Assembly (NCBI GenBank): GCA_937910255.1
Contig: CALEOQ010000462.1
Coordinates: 1-9,003, forward strand
DNA: 9,003 nucleotides
DNA from: an uncultured Caulobacteraceae bacterium
GTDB lineage: Bacteria > Pseudomonadota > Alphaproteobacteria > Caulobacterales > Caulobacteraceae
Reading direction: 5' to 3'
Position 1 is the first letter of the stretch, and every line of letters starts with the position of its first letter. The notes beneath the pieces are model-generated. The model was not told the DNA's origin. It searched no databases and saw nothing but the letters and a program-made list of their open reading frames with translations. Made by a program: the position numbers and the translations under genes. Shown piece by piece: positions 1 through 6,864 of the stretch.

Positions 1-79
1 GGTTCGACGTGGAGACGAGAGTGGTGACGGAGCATAGAGTATCATACGTTGAGCGACGACTGTGGTGTCGTTGTTGTGT
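1..79. other. Unplaceable sequence outside the adapter
   Basis: These bases lie outside the Illumina adapter at 80-137, so they are not continuous with the genomic insert. Their composition (GT/GA-rich, moderate GC) differs sharply from the roughly 70% GC insert. They are best read as noisy read-through or chimeric sequence. I see no gene or recognisable motif in them. An open reading frame continuous with the helicase runs through the adapter from position 62, but its first 26 codons are adapter-derived. Confidence 0.8.
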
Positions 80-137
80 AATGGTACGGCGACCACCGAG
101 ATCTACACTCTTTCCCTACACGACGCTCTACCGATCT
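80..137 (+). other. Illumina P5 / TruSeq universal adapter
   Basis: The 58 bases match the TruSeq universal adapter from its AATGATACGG start to its CGATCT end, with two substitutions by eye: G for A near the start and A for T in the GCTCTTCC segment. Genomic sequence begins at about 138. It is technical contamination left in the assembly and forms a 58-base inverted repeat with 8703-8760. Confidence 0.97.
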
Positions 138-3100
138 TGGCCGACGCGGCGAACGCCGCCGCAGCCGTCGTGGGACGGCCCACGGCCCAGGCGCGGCAGT
201 TCCGCAGTGTGAACACCGTCGCGCTGCTGGTCCCCAAGGCCCGCGCCCTGGCGACGCCGGCCGGCCGGCTCGCCTTCCTGGCCGAGACGGCGCCGATTGC
301 CTACGAGACCTGCGCCTGGTCGGGGGAAGGCCACGACGTCGGCCTCTATCAGGCCTACCGGCTCGGCCGCGTCCGGTTCCCGCACAGCGCGCCGCACCCC
401 TCCCCGCTCGTGGAATCCGGCTCTATGGCCTCGGTGGCGCCGCCGGCACCGACCTATCGGCCAGTGCTGCCGGCCAAGGTGGCGGGCGAGGCGTTGGTCT
501 CGGACGCCCAGCTGGAGACGGTGATCTATGCCGGCGAGGCCCACGCCCAGCTCCTGCCGGGGTCGTGGATCCCCGGCGAGGCGCCGCACCAGGTGATCCT
601 GGTCGCCGACGACCATCCGGGCGCGCTGCGCTTCCGCAAGGGCTTCTTCCTCGGCGACGGCACGGGCTGCGGCAAGGGCCGGGAGATCGCCGGCGTCATC
701 GCCGACAACATCGCCCAGGGGCGCACCCGGGCGGTCTGGCTGTCGAAGAACGACGCCCTCTTGGAGGACGCGCGGCGCGACTGGGGCGCGATCGGCGGGG
801 CGTCGTCCGACATCACGCCCCAATCGGCCTGGAAGCAGGCGGACGCCATCCGCATGGACAAGGGCGTGCTCTACACGACCTACGCCACGCTGCGGCAGCC
901 GGCGCGCGGAGACCGGCCCTCGCGGCTCGACCAGATCGTCAACTGGCTGGGCGCCGACTTCGACGGGGTGATCGTCTTTGACGAGGCCCACGCCATGGCC
1001 AACGCCGCCGGCGGCGGCAAGGGCGCGCGCGGCTCGAAGAAGGCCTCGCAGCAGGGGATGGCGGGGCTGGCCCTGCAGAACCGATTGCCCAACGCCCGCA
1101 TCCTCTACGTCTCCGCCACGGGCGCCACGACGCCCGAGAACCTCGCCTACGCTGCGCGCCTCGGCCTCTGGGGCGGGCCGGAGGCCCCCTTCCCCACGCG
1201 GGATGCGTTCATGGACGCCGTCGACACCGGCGGGGTGGCGGTGATGGAACTGATCGCGCGGGAGCTGAAGGCCATGGGCCTCTACATCGCCCGCTCGCTG
1301 TCGTTCGAGGGGGTGGAATATGAGCCGCTGCGCCATCCGTTGACGACGGACGATATCGCCATCTGGGACGCCTGGGCCGACGCCTACCAACTGATCCATC
1401 ACAACCTGCGGGCCGCCCTGGAGGCGGTCGGGGTGACCGAGGACGGCAAGGCCAAGTCCGGCCAGGCCGCCTCGGCGGTGATGTCGGCGTTCGAGGGCGC
1501 CAAGCTGCGGTTCTTCGGCCACCTGCTCTCTGGGCTCAAGGCGCCCTCCCTCGTGGCGGCGATCCGGCAGGACCTCGCCGAGGACCGCTCGGCCGTGGTG
1601 CAGGTGGTCTCGACCAACGAGGCAGTGATGGAGCGCCGCCTCGCCGAGATCCCGCCGGAGGAGTGGAACAACCTCGCCGTCGATCTGACGCCGAAGGACC
1701 AGGTGCTCGATTATCTGATGGGCGCCTTCCCGGTGATGGCGATGGACGCTGTCGAAGACGAGGACGGCAACGTGACGATGGTCCCGGTGACCGACGAGGA
1801 CGGCCGACCTGTGGTCAGTCAGGAGGCGCTGCGGCTGCGCGACGAGCTGGTGACCCACCTCGCCTGCCTGCCGGCGGTCCACGGCGTGCTCGACGCCGTG
1901 ATCGAAGCCCTTGGCACGGAACAGGTGGCCGAGATCACCGGGCGGTCGCGGCGGGTGATCAGCCGTGATGGTCGCCGGGTGGTGGAGCGGCGCAGCGCCT
2001 CCGCCGCCAAGGCCGAAACCGACGCCTTCATGGCGGCCAAGAAGCGGGTGCTGGTGTTCTCCGACGCCGGCGGCACGGGCCGCAGTTATCACGCGGACCT
2101 CGCCGCCCAGAACCAGCAGCGCCGAGTCCACTATCTGGTGGAGCCCGGCTGGCGGGCCGACGCGGCGATCCAGGGGCTCGGCCGCTCGCATCGCACCAAC
2201 CAGGCCTGCGCGCCGCTGTTCCGGCCGGTGACGACCGATATCCATGGCGAGAAGCGGTTCACCTCGACCATCGCGCGGCGGCTCGACAGCCTGGGCGCCC
2301 TGACCCGGGGCGAGCGCCGCACGGCCGGAAATGGCTTGTTCCGGGCCGAGGACAACCTGGAAAGCCCCTGGGCGCACCGGGCGCTGCAGGCCTTCTACAT
2401 CGCCCTGCACTTCGGCCACGTCGAGGCGATGGACCGGGAAGCCTTCGAGGCCAAGACGGGCTTGCGCCTGGTCGACGGCGACGGGGACCTCAAGAAGTCG
2501 GACGACATGCCGCCGATGAACACCTTCCTCAACCGGCTCTTGGCGCTGCGGATCGCCGACCAGAACGCCCTCTTCGCGGCCTTCGACGAAATCCTCGGCT
2601 CCATCCTGGAGCGGGCCGCCCAGTCCGGCGCCCTGGACCGGGGCATGGAGGACATCGTCGCCGACGACGTCGTGATCACCGGCAAAGAGGTGGTGCGCAC
2701 CGACGCCGTCACGGGCGCGGAGACCAAACTGCTGCGCTTCCAGGTCCGCACCCAGCGCCAGCTGACCGCCGCCGATGACGCGCTGGCCGGCCTCGACGCC
2801 GACGGGCTGGTCTACGCGGTCAACAGCAAGTCCGGCCGCGCCGCCCTCGTGGTCCAGGGCCTGACCACCACCAACGACGACGACCGGCTGATCCCGGCTG
2901 TGCGGCTGATCCGCCCCGAGAAACGGACTATCGCGTCGCTGAAGGGGTTCGAGGAATCGGCGTGGGAGGCGACCGACGAGGCCGCCTGGCGCGCCGCCTG
3001 GGATCGGGAGGTCGCCGAGGCCGACCCGTGGATCACCCGCGACCTGGTGCTGGTGTCGGGGCTGTTGCTGCCGATCTGGACGCATCTCCCCGACAAGGGG

Positions 3101-3496
3101 ACGTCGGTGCGCCGGCTGAAGGCCCCGGATGGCCGCCGCTGGCTCGGCCGTCTGCTCGATCCGGGCCAGGTCCCGGCGCTGAAGGTGGCGCTGGGGCTGT
3201 CCGATGTCGCCAGCGCCTATGGCGACCCGGCGCAGGTCTCGTCGCTCGTGCTGGAGGACGGGGCGGCGCTGGCGCTGTCGGGCGGCCTCTGGCTGCGGCG
3301 GGCCAAGGTGATGGACCGCTACCGGATGGAGGTTGTCGGCGCGGCCGCGCAGCGGTCATCGTTCACGGCGCTGGGCTGCTTCGTCGAGATCATCGCATAC
3401 ACGCCGCGGGTGTTCGTGCCCATCGGCCAGCTTGACGTCCTCGCGGCCGTCCTGGCCAAATGGCCGCCTCAGACCGTGCTTCCCAAGGCCGCCTAG
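138..3496 (+). CDS. Strawberry-notch superfamily helicase/NTPase, N-terminus missing
   Basis: A partial gene: its reading frame enters from the adapter and ends in TAG at 3494-3496, leaving about 1118 genomic codons from 140. It is an SF2-type NTPase of the strawberry-notch family. Walker A (GDGTGCGKG) is at about 653-679, the DEAH box (VFDEAHAM) at about 974-997, and the SAT motif (YVSATGATT) at about 1106-1132. The C-terminal helicase half carries FSDAGGTGRSYH at about 2056-2091 and the arginine-finger motif QGLGRSHRTNQ at 2171-2203. Bacterial family members on plasmids and phages usually run several hundred residues longer, with an N-terminal SAM-dependent DNA methyltransferase domain; that part would lie upstream of the window. 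Phage P1 DarB, a methyltransferase-helicase antirestriction protein, is the closest functional precedent I recall. The gene converges on ssb across a shared hairpin. Family assignment is strong; substrate and antirestriction role are inferred. Confidence 0.92.
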
Positions 3497-3520
3497 TCCC
3501 CCCAAGGCCAGGACGGTGAG

Positions 3521-3552
3521 AGGCCCCACCCGGGCGACCGGGTGGGGCCTTT
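3521..3552. terminator. Hairpin terminator between convergent genes
   Basis: A perfect 13-bp stem (3521-3533 with 3538-3550, starting AGGCCCCACCC) closes on the tetraloop GCGA, a GNRA-type loop. A short TTT follows on the plus strand. It starts 25 bases after the helicase stop and ends 8 bases before the ssb stop, so it is placed to end transcription from both sides. The U-run is short for plus-strand transcripts, and the minus strand lacks one, so termination may be stronger for the helicase transcript. Confidence 0.85.
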
Positions 3553-3557
3553 CCGTA

Positions 3558-3923
3558 TCAGGCCTCGTCATCGGCCTCCGGCTCGGGGCGGTCCAGCGCC
3601 GTCAGCATCTGGCCCGGCCGGGCGACGACGACCTTGGAGAAGAACCGCTCGATCCCGTCGGTGTCGGCGAAACGGTCGTGGCGGATCTCGCCCTGGACGA
3701 AGACCTTGGCGCCCTTGGGCAGGCCCTTGTCGGCCAGCCACTTCACGGTCGCGGGGGCCCAGATCTCGATCTGATGCCAGACCGGATAGTCCTTGCGCTC
3801 CCCGTCCTTGCGGGTCGTGCGGCTGGTGCAGACCCGCACGGTGGCGACCTGCTTGCCGCCCGGGGTGGTGCGGATCTCAGCGTCGGCGCCGGTGAAGCCG
3901 ATCAGTTGGACTTGGTTGAGCAT
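3558..3923 (-). CDS. ssb: Single-stranded DNA-binding protein (SSB)
   Basis: Encodes 121 residues forming one OB fold that coats single-stranded DNA. Family hallmarks in order: the N-terminal strand MLNQVQLIGFTGADAEIR, the core YPVWHQIEIWAPATVKW (residues 46-62) with stacking aromatics, KGAKVFVQGEIR (70-81), and FFSKVVV (94-100). The start at 3923 is chosen because the protein then begins like other SSBs and AGGAG sits 7 bases upstream (3931-3935). A GTG at 3983 in the same frame would add 20 residues unlike SSB. The C-terminal tail is short and acidic (EPEADDEA) and lacks the DDDIPF-like tip by which chromosomal SSBs recruit repair and replication proteins. It is also shorter than typical chromosomal SSBs (about 150-180 residues). 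Both traits suit an accessory SSB of a mobile element. It is transcribed away from the PP-loop operon. Confidence 0.93.
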   Translation of the reverse strand: MLNQVQLIGFTGADAEIRTTPGGKQVATVRVCTSRTTRKDGERKDYPVWHQIEIWAPATVKWLADKGLPKGAKVFVQGEIRHDRFADTDGIERFFSKVVVARPGQMLTALDRPEPEADDEA

Positions 3924-4021
3924 CGTCGTTCTCCTGCTGGCCCGGTGCGGCCCGGGCGGCCTTGCGGTCCTCGCCGCGATCACGCGCCCGTTTCGGGTGG
4001 GGCTTCAGCGCAGGGGGAGAC

Positions 4022-4077
4022 GCCCGGCCGGGCTGGAAACCGGTCTGCAGCGCAGCGAAGACCGGAGGGTCCGGACC
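4022..4077. repeat. Cluster of inverted repeats, possible operator
   Basis: Three dyads lie within 56 bases: the 12-bp palindrome GCCCGGCCGGGC (4022-4033); CCGGTCT (4040-4046) with its exact complement AGACCGG (4059-4065) around a 12-base spacer; and the 10-bp palindrome GGTCCGGACC (4068-4077). The second and third share the GGTC/GACC core. In DNA this GC-rich, short palindromes arise by chance, so only the spaced 7+7 repeat and the shared core suggest a binding site. It lies 100-150 bases upstream of the ssb start and about 300 bases upstream of the rightward operon. Confidence 0.35.
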
Positions 4078-4121
4078 GGCCGCCTGGCCCCGACAGGTCG
4101 GCTTCACGCCCGCGCGCCGCG

Positions 4122-4147
4122 CCCTAGGGTCGCTGGGTGATCGCCAA
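4122..4147 (-). promoter_or_regulatory. Weak candidate promoter for ssb
   Basis: Read on the minus strand, TTGGCGA (4147-4141) followed after about 11 bases by CCCTAGGG (4129-4122) partly resembles the Caulobacter housekeeping consensus TTGACGS-N10-14-GCTANAWC. The -10 match is poor beyond CTA, and the implied leader would be about 200 bases. This is a suggestion from position and partial match only. Confidence 0.2.
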
Positions 4148-4201
4148 GGGGATCGTTCGCCGCCGGCCGCAGGGCGGCAGGACGACGCTCGCCTCTCAAT
4201 C

Positions 4202-4225
4202 TTGACCGATCCCGCTTCCTAGCCG
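4202..4225 (+). promoter_or_regulatory. Weak candidate promoter for the PP-loop operon
   Basis: TTGACCG (4202-4208) followed by CCTAGCCG (4218-4225) resembles the Caulobacter-type consensus TTGACGS / GCTANAWC, with a spacer one base shorter than usual. It lies in the least GC-rich patch of the gap and points toward the gene starting at 4371. The -35 match is good; the -10 match is limited to CTA. Confidence 0.25.
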
Positions 4226-4302
4226 CCGTGGCCGTCTTCGCGAGGCGGTTGGGGCTTGTCGCTACGCGGGTTTCTCGTTCGGCCGAAGCCCGGCGGCGGG
4301 GT

Positions 4303-4370
4303 GGAGGAAGGGCGGGGCCGGGCGAACCGGCCGGAGGATTGGGCCTTCGCCGGCGTGCCCGGAGGCCGCC
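4303..4370 (+). promoter_or_regulatory. Repeated structured leader, copy A
   Basis: The first of four similar leaders. In order: GGAGGA (4303-4308); a hairpin GGCCGG/CCGGCC (4316-4321, 4327-4332) with loop GCGAA; ATTGG (4338-4342) then GCC; Shine-Dalgarno GGAGG (4361-4365); and GCCATG. An outer stem AAGG (4308-4311) with CCTT (4344-4347) can enclose the hairpin. Alternatively GCCTTCG (4343-4349) can pair with CGGAGGC (4360-4366), seven pairs including one G-U, burying the Shine-Dalgarno sequence. The two pairings exclude each other. Unlike copies B and C it does not follow directly on a stop codon but ends the long divergent gap. Confidence 0.6.
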
Positions 4371-5345
4371 ATGTCCCCTGCCCTACGCTCGCCGGTCCTC
4401 GCCGCCTGGGGCGCCGGCGTCGACTCGACCGCCATGCTCATCGAGTTGATCGGCCGGGGCGAGCCGGTCGACCAGGTCCTGTTCGCCGACGTCGGGGCGG
4501 AGAAGGCCGAGACCCTGGCCTTCGTGCCGGTGTTCCGTGCCTGGCTGGCCGATCACGGCGTGCCCTCGGAGGTGGTCCGCTACGCGCCGAAGAACTTCAA
4601 GAACTGGCCGCCCTACCGCACCCTGACCGAGAACCTGCTGACCAATGGCACCCTGCCGGGAATCGCCTTCGGCCGCGGCACCTGTTCGCAGAAGTGGAAG
4701 GCCGCGCCGCAGCACGCCTGGGCCAAGGCCTGGCCGCCGGCGCAAGCGGCCTGGGCGGCCGGGCGCAAGGTGGTCAAGCTGATCGGTTATGACGCGGGCC
4801 CGGCGGACGACCGCCGCTTCCGCGTCGCGCAGGCGATCGACGATCCCCTCTACGCGCACCGCTATCCGTTGCGGGAATGGGGATGGACCCGGCCTGACAG
4901 CATCGCGCGCATCCGTCGCGCGGGCCTGCCGGTCCCGGTGAAGAGCGCGTGCTTCTTCTGCACGGCGGCGCGACCGGCGGAGATCCGCGCGCTGCCCGCC
5001 GAGCAGCTCCGGCAGATCGTGCTGATCGAAGCGCGGGCCCGGCCGCGCCTGCGCCATGTCGAGGGGCTGTGGCGCACGGCGGTCAAGGGCGCGCGGGGCG
5101 CCGAGCCCCGGCCCGGATCGATGACCGCCTTCATCCGCCAGGAGGGCCTGCTCGACGCCGAGGAGATCGAGGCGATCAGCGAGGCCGCCCCGCGCAGCCT
5201 CACCCGCTGGCAGACCGCCGTCGCCGGCGCGGCCGAGCGTCCGGAGATGCGGCGGTGGCTGACGGTGTTTGACGCCTTCGCCGGCAAGGTCGCCCGGCTC
5301 GACGCCGCGCCGGGGCTCTACGACGGCCTGGAGGGCCGGCCATGA
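4371..5345 (+). CDS. PP-loop ATPase, PAPS-reductase-like (first of tandem pair)
   Basis: Encodes 324 residues. The N-terminus carries a variant PP-loop, WGAGVDSTAM (residues 13-22), the ATP-pyrophosphatase signature of the adenine-nucleotide alpha-hydrolase/PAPS-reductase fold, with GAGVDS for the usual SGGKDS. Further family landmarks: GRGTCSQKWK (101-110, Cys105), GYDAGPADDRR (139-149) where relatives have a GxRxxES-type motif, PLREWGW (166-172), and a CxxC in SACFFC (Cys194, Cys197). Three cysteines in a C...CxxC layout suggest a metal or Fe-S site, as in DndC- and TtcA-type enzymes, but that is inference. Such proteins activate a substrate by adenylation, often for sulfur transfer; the substrate is unknown. 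GGAGG at 4361-4365, five bases before ATG, fixes the start. The stop overlaps the next start as ATGA, so the pair is translationally coupled. Not typical assimilatory CysH, which is shorter and has a C-terminal ECGIH-like motif. Confidence 0.8.
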   Translation: MSPALRSPVLAAWGAGVDSTAMLIELIGRGEPVDQVLFADVGAEKAETLAFVPVFRAWLADHGVPSEVVRYAPKNFKNWPPYRTLTENLLTNGTLPGIAFGRGTCSQKWKAAPQHAWAKAWPPAQAAWAAGRKVVKLIGYDAGPADDRRFRVAQAIDDPLYAHRYPLREWGWTRPDSIARIRRAGLPVPVKSACFFCTAARPAEIRALPAEQLRQIVLIEARARPRLRHVEGLWRTAVKGARGAEPRPGSMTAFIRQEGLLDAEEIEAISEAAPRSLTRWQTAVAGAAERPEMRRWLTVFDAFAGKVARLDAAPGLYDGLEGRP

Positions 5346-6304
5346 GCCCCGTGGACCCCTGTGCCTACGACCAGGTCGTGGTCGCCTTCAGCGGCGGCAA
5401 GGACAGCCTGGCGGCCCTGCTCCACCTGCTCGATCTCGGCGTGTCGCCGACAGCGATCGAGCTGCACCATCACCTGGTCGATGGCCGGGGGCGGGTCCTG
5501 ATGGACTGGCCGATTACCCCGGCCTATGTGGCGGCGCTCGCCGACCATTTCGGCCTTCGTCTCTTCCACTCCTGGCGCGACGGCGGCTTTCGCCAGGAGA
5601 TGGCCCGGGACGGCGTGCCGACCGCCCCGATCCTGTTCGAGCAGCCTGGCGGCGGCCTTGGCCGCGCCGGCGGACACGGGCCGCCGGGCGTGCGGGGTCG
5701 ATTCCCCCAGGTGTCGGCGGACCTCTCGGTGCGCTGGTGCAGCCCGGCACTGAAGATCGACGTCCTGGCCGCTGCCATCCGGGGCCAGGCACGGTTCGAG
5801 GACGGGCGCACCCTTGTCGTCACCGGCGAGCGCGCCGAGGAGAGCCCGTCGCGAGCCCGCTATCGGGCGTTCGAGCCGCATCGGACCGACTGCGGTCGAC
5901 GCCGGGTCGACCACTGGCGTCCGGTCCTGGGCTGGACAGAGACCCAGGTGTGGGACCGCATCGCGGCGGCCATGATCCGCCCGCATCCTGCCTATAGCCT
6001 CGGCTGGTCGCGGCTGAGCTGCCGCGCCTGCATCTTCGGCTCGCCGGCGCAGTGGGCGACCATCCGCGCCCTCTATCCCGCGATCTTCGCGGAGATCGCC
6101 GGCCTCGAAGCCCGTTCCGGCCAGACCATCCAACGCGCCGCGAGCGTGGTCGCGCTCGCCGACCTTGGCGTCCCCTATCCAGCCGCCCTGGTGGACCGTG
6201 AGCTCGCGGCGCTCGCCGGCGGGGAGACCTGGACCCGGCCGGTGCTGCAGCGACCGTGGCGTCGGCCCGTTGGCGCCTTCGGCGAGGCGGCCGGGCCCAG
6301 CTGA
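5342..6304 (+). CDS. PP-loop ATPase, PAPS-reductase-like (second of tandem pair)
   Basis: Encodes 320 residues with a canonical PP-loop AFSGGKDSLAAL (residues 15-26). The rest follows the PAPS-reductase family order: RWCSPALKIDV (131-141, Cys133), TGERAEESPSRARY (161-174), HWRPVLGWTETQVWDRI (191-207) and a CxxC in SCRACIFG (Cys227, Cys230). It aligns motif for motif with the upstream protein, but with consensus-like nucleotide-binding motifs, so the pair looks like diverged paralogues, possibly a heteromeric enzyme. A Gly/Pro-rich insert (about 102-120) sits between the PP-loop half and RWC. DndC of DNA phosphorothioation is a related fold, yet no DndA, DndB, DndD or DndE is visible. The ATG overlaps the previous stop (ATGA), implying coupled translation. 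A role in thiolation or other modification of DNA or tRNA is possible; the substrate cannot be read from sequence. Confidence 0.85.
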   Translation: MSPVDPCAYDQVVVAFSGGKDSLAALLHLLDLGVSPTAIELHHHLVDGRGRVLMDWPITPAYVAALADHFGLRLFHSWRDGGFRQEMARDGVPTAPILFEQPGGGLGRAGGHGPPGVRGRFPQVSADLSVRWCSPALKIDVLAAAIRGQARFEDGRTLVVTGERAEESPSRARYRAFEPHRTDCGRRRVDHWRPVLGWTETQVWDRIAAAMIRPHPAYSLGWSRLSCRACIFGSPAQWATIRALYPAIFAEIAGLEARSGQTIQRAASVVALADLGVPYPAALVDRELAALAGGETWTRPVLQRPWRRPVGAFGEAAGPS

Positions 6305-6375
6305 GAGGAGGAGCGAGGGCCGGCCGGGGCGAGCCCGGCGGAGAATGGTCCCTGCTGGGCGCAGGAGTTGTCGCC
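6305..6375 (+). promoter_or_regulatory. Repeated structured leader, copy B
   Basis: Fills the whole gap between the second PP-loop gene and the Tat-signal gene. In order: GGAGGA (6307-6312), then GCGAGGG; a hairpin GCCGGG/CCCGGC (6323-6328, 6334-6339) with loop GCGAG; AATGGTCC (6344-6351); Shine-Dalgarno AGGAG (6363-6367); and GCCATG. AGGG (6316-6319) can pair with CCCT (6350-6353) as an outer stem. Alternatively CCTGC (6351-6355) pairs perfectly with GCAGG (6361-6365), covering the Shine-Dalgarno sequence. No separate promoter is evident. Confidence 0.65.
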
Positions 6376-6864
6376 ATGCCTCCCACCCCTCGTCCGCCGC
6401 GCTTATCGCGGCGCCATTTCCTCGCCGCCGCCCCGACGGCTATGGCCCTCGAGGCCGGCGCTGCGCCGGCGGGGTCGCTACCGGAGCGCGCCCGGGCCTG
6501 GAACGACACCCGCGAGCTTGTGCGCGGGCTTTTGCTGCGCTGGCAGGACCTTGAAAAGGAGGTCTTGCGCCGCACGGGGTCGCTCAACTTCAGGAAGGCG
6601 GCGCGCGCCTCCGACGCGGACGCGCTTGAGATGCTGGCCATCGACAAGCGCCTGCCGGCCCTGTTCGAGAGCCAGGCGGCGGGGGCGGCCGAGATGGCCG
6701 CCCTCCCCTGCCAGTCCATCGCCGACGCGCTGGCCAAACTCCAGGTCGCGATCGCCATGGTCGGGCCGGAGGACACCGACCCGACCATCTGGGCGCTGCT
6801 GCAAGGGGGCTATGAGCATCTCGTCCGCAGCCTTGGCGCCTCGGACGCGCCGCGCCATGGTTGA
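6376..6864 (+). CDS. Small protein with a predicted Tat signal, unknown function
   Basis: Encodes 162 residues. I do not recognise the family. The N-terminus, PPRLSRRHFLAAAPTAMAL (residues 7-25), fits the twin-arginine export pattern: a basic region, SRRHFL, then a short Ala-rich hydrophobic stretch, with possible cleavage around residues 28-35. The remaining 130 or so residues look helical and charged, without transmembrane segments, and contain one cysteine (in LPCQS). Similar short Tat-signal hypothetical proteins are common on alphaproteobacterial mobile elements. The start at 6376 is supported by AGGAG at 6363-6367, eight bases upstream. The frame stays open upstream to 6256, but that would overlap the previous gene and consume leader copy B. 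Its stop overlaps the radC start by 8 bases, so the two are probably co-translated, although an exported protein and a cytosolic JAB protein make an odd pair. Confidence 0.7.
   Translation: MPPTPRPPRLSRRHFLAAAPTAMALEAGAAPAGSLPERARAWNDTRELVRGLLLRWQDLEKEVLRRTGSLNFRKAARASDADALEMLAIDKRLPALFESQAAGAAEMAALPCQSIADALAKLQVAIAMVGPEDTDPTIWALLQGGYEHLVRSLGASDAPRHG

Larger units (their letters stand above)
3924..4302. promoter_or_regulatory. Non-coding divergent intergenic region
   Basis: This gap separates ssb (leftward) from the PP-loop operon (rightward). I find no open frame here with a credible start and family resemblance; the long frames crossing it look like GC-driven shadows. It must hold the start signals for both directions. 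It contains several inverted repeats (4022-4033, 4040-4065, 4068-4077). Around 4190-4220 is a locally less GC-rich patch, the best place for a rightward promoter. The ssb leader can also form a 6-bp hairpin (GCCCGG/CCGGGC, about 3938-3955 on the minus strand) just upstream of its Shine-Dalgarno sequence. Confidence 0.6.

Noticed and set aside
128..3085. A 985-codon open frame on the minus strand opposite the helicase
   Set aside because: It mirrors the helicase reading frame in GC-rich DNA, where stops are rare on the opposite strand. It shows no recognisable domain and is rich in His, Arg, Gly and Val from the complement of helicase codons. It also begins and ends without proper signals.
3924..3983. 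Upstream GTG start extending SSB by 20 residues
   Set aside because: The added residues do not resemble SSB N-termini, and the AGGAG Shine-Dalgarno sequence is correctly spaced for the ATG at 3923.
3936..3983. A fifth leader copy, on the minus strand ahead of ssb
   Set aside because: It has GCGAGGACCG and a 6-bp hairpin but lacks the GCGAR loop, the [A/T]TGG-NCC segment and the spacing of copies A-C, so similarity is likely compositional.
3333..4127. A 264-codon plus-strand frame spanning the helicase end, terminator and ssb
   Set aside because: It overlaps two well-supported genes in other frames, crosses the terminator, and has Arg/Pro/Gly-rich content without a recognisable domain.
3924..4370. 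GANTC sites through which a GcrA/CcrM pair might control the module
   Set aside because: I scanned this gap and the four leaders and found none; scattered coding matches (for example GACTC at 4422-4426) are expected by chance.
4371..6304. A DNA phosphorothioation (Dnd) operon
   Set aside because: The PP-loop proteins share a fold with DndC, but no DndA, DndB, DndD or DndE gene is visible and neighbours are of other families.
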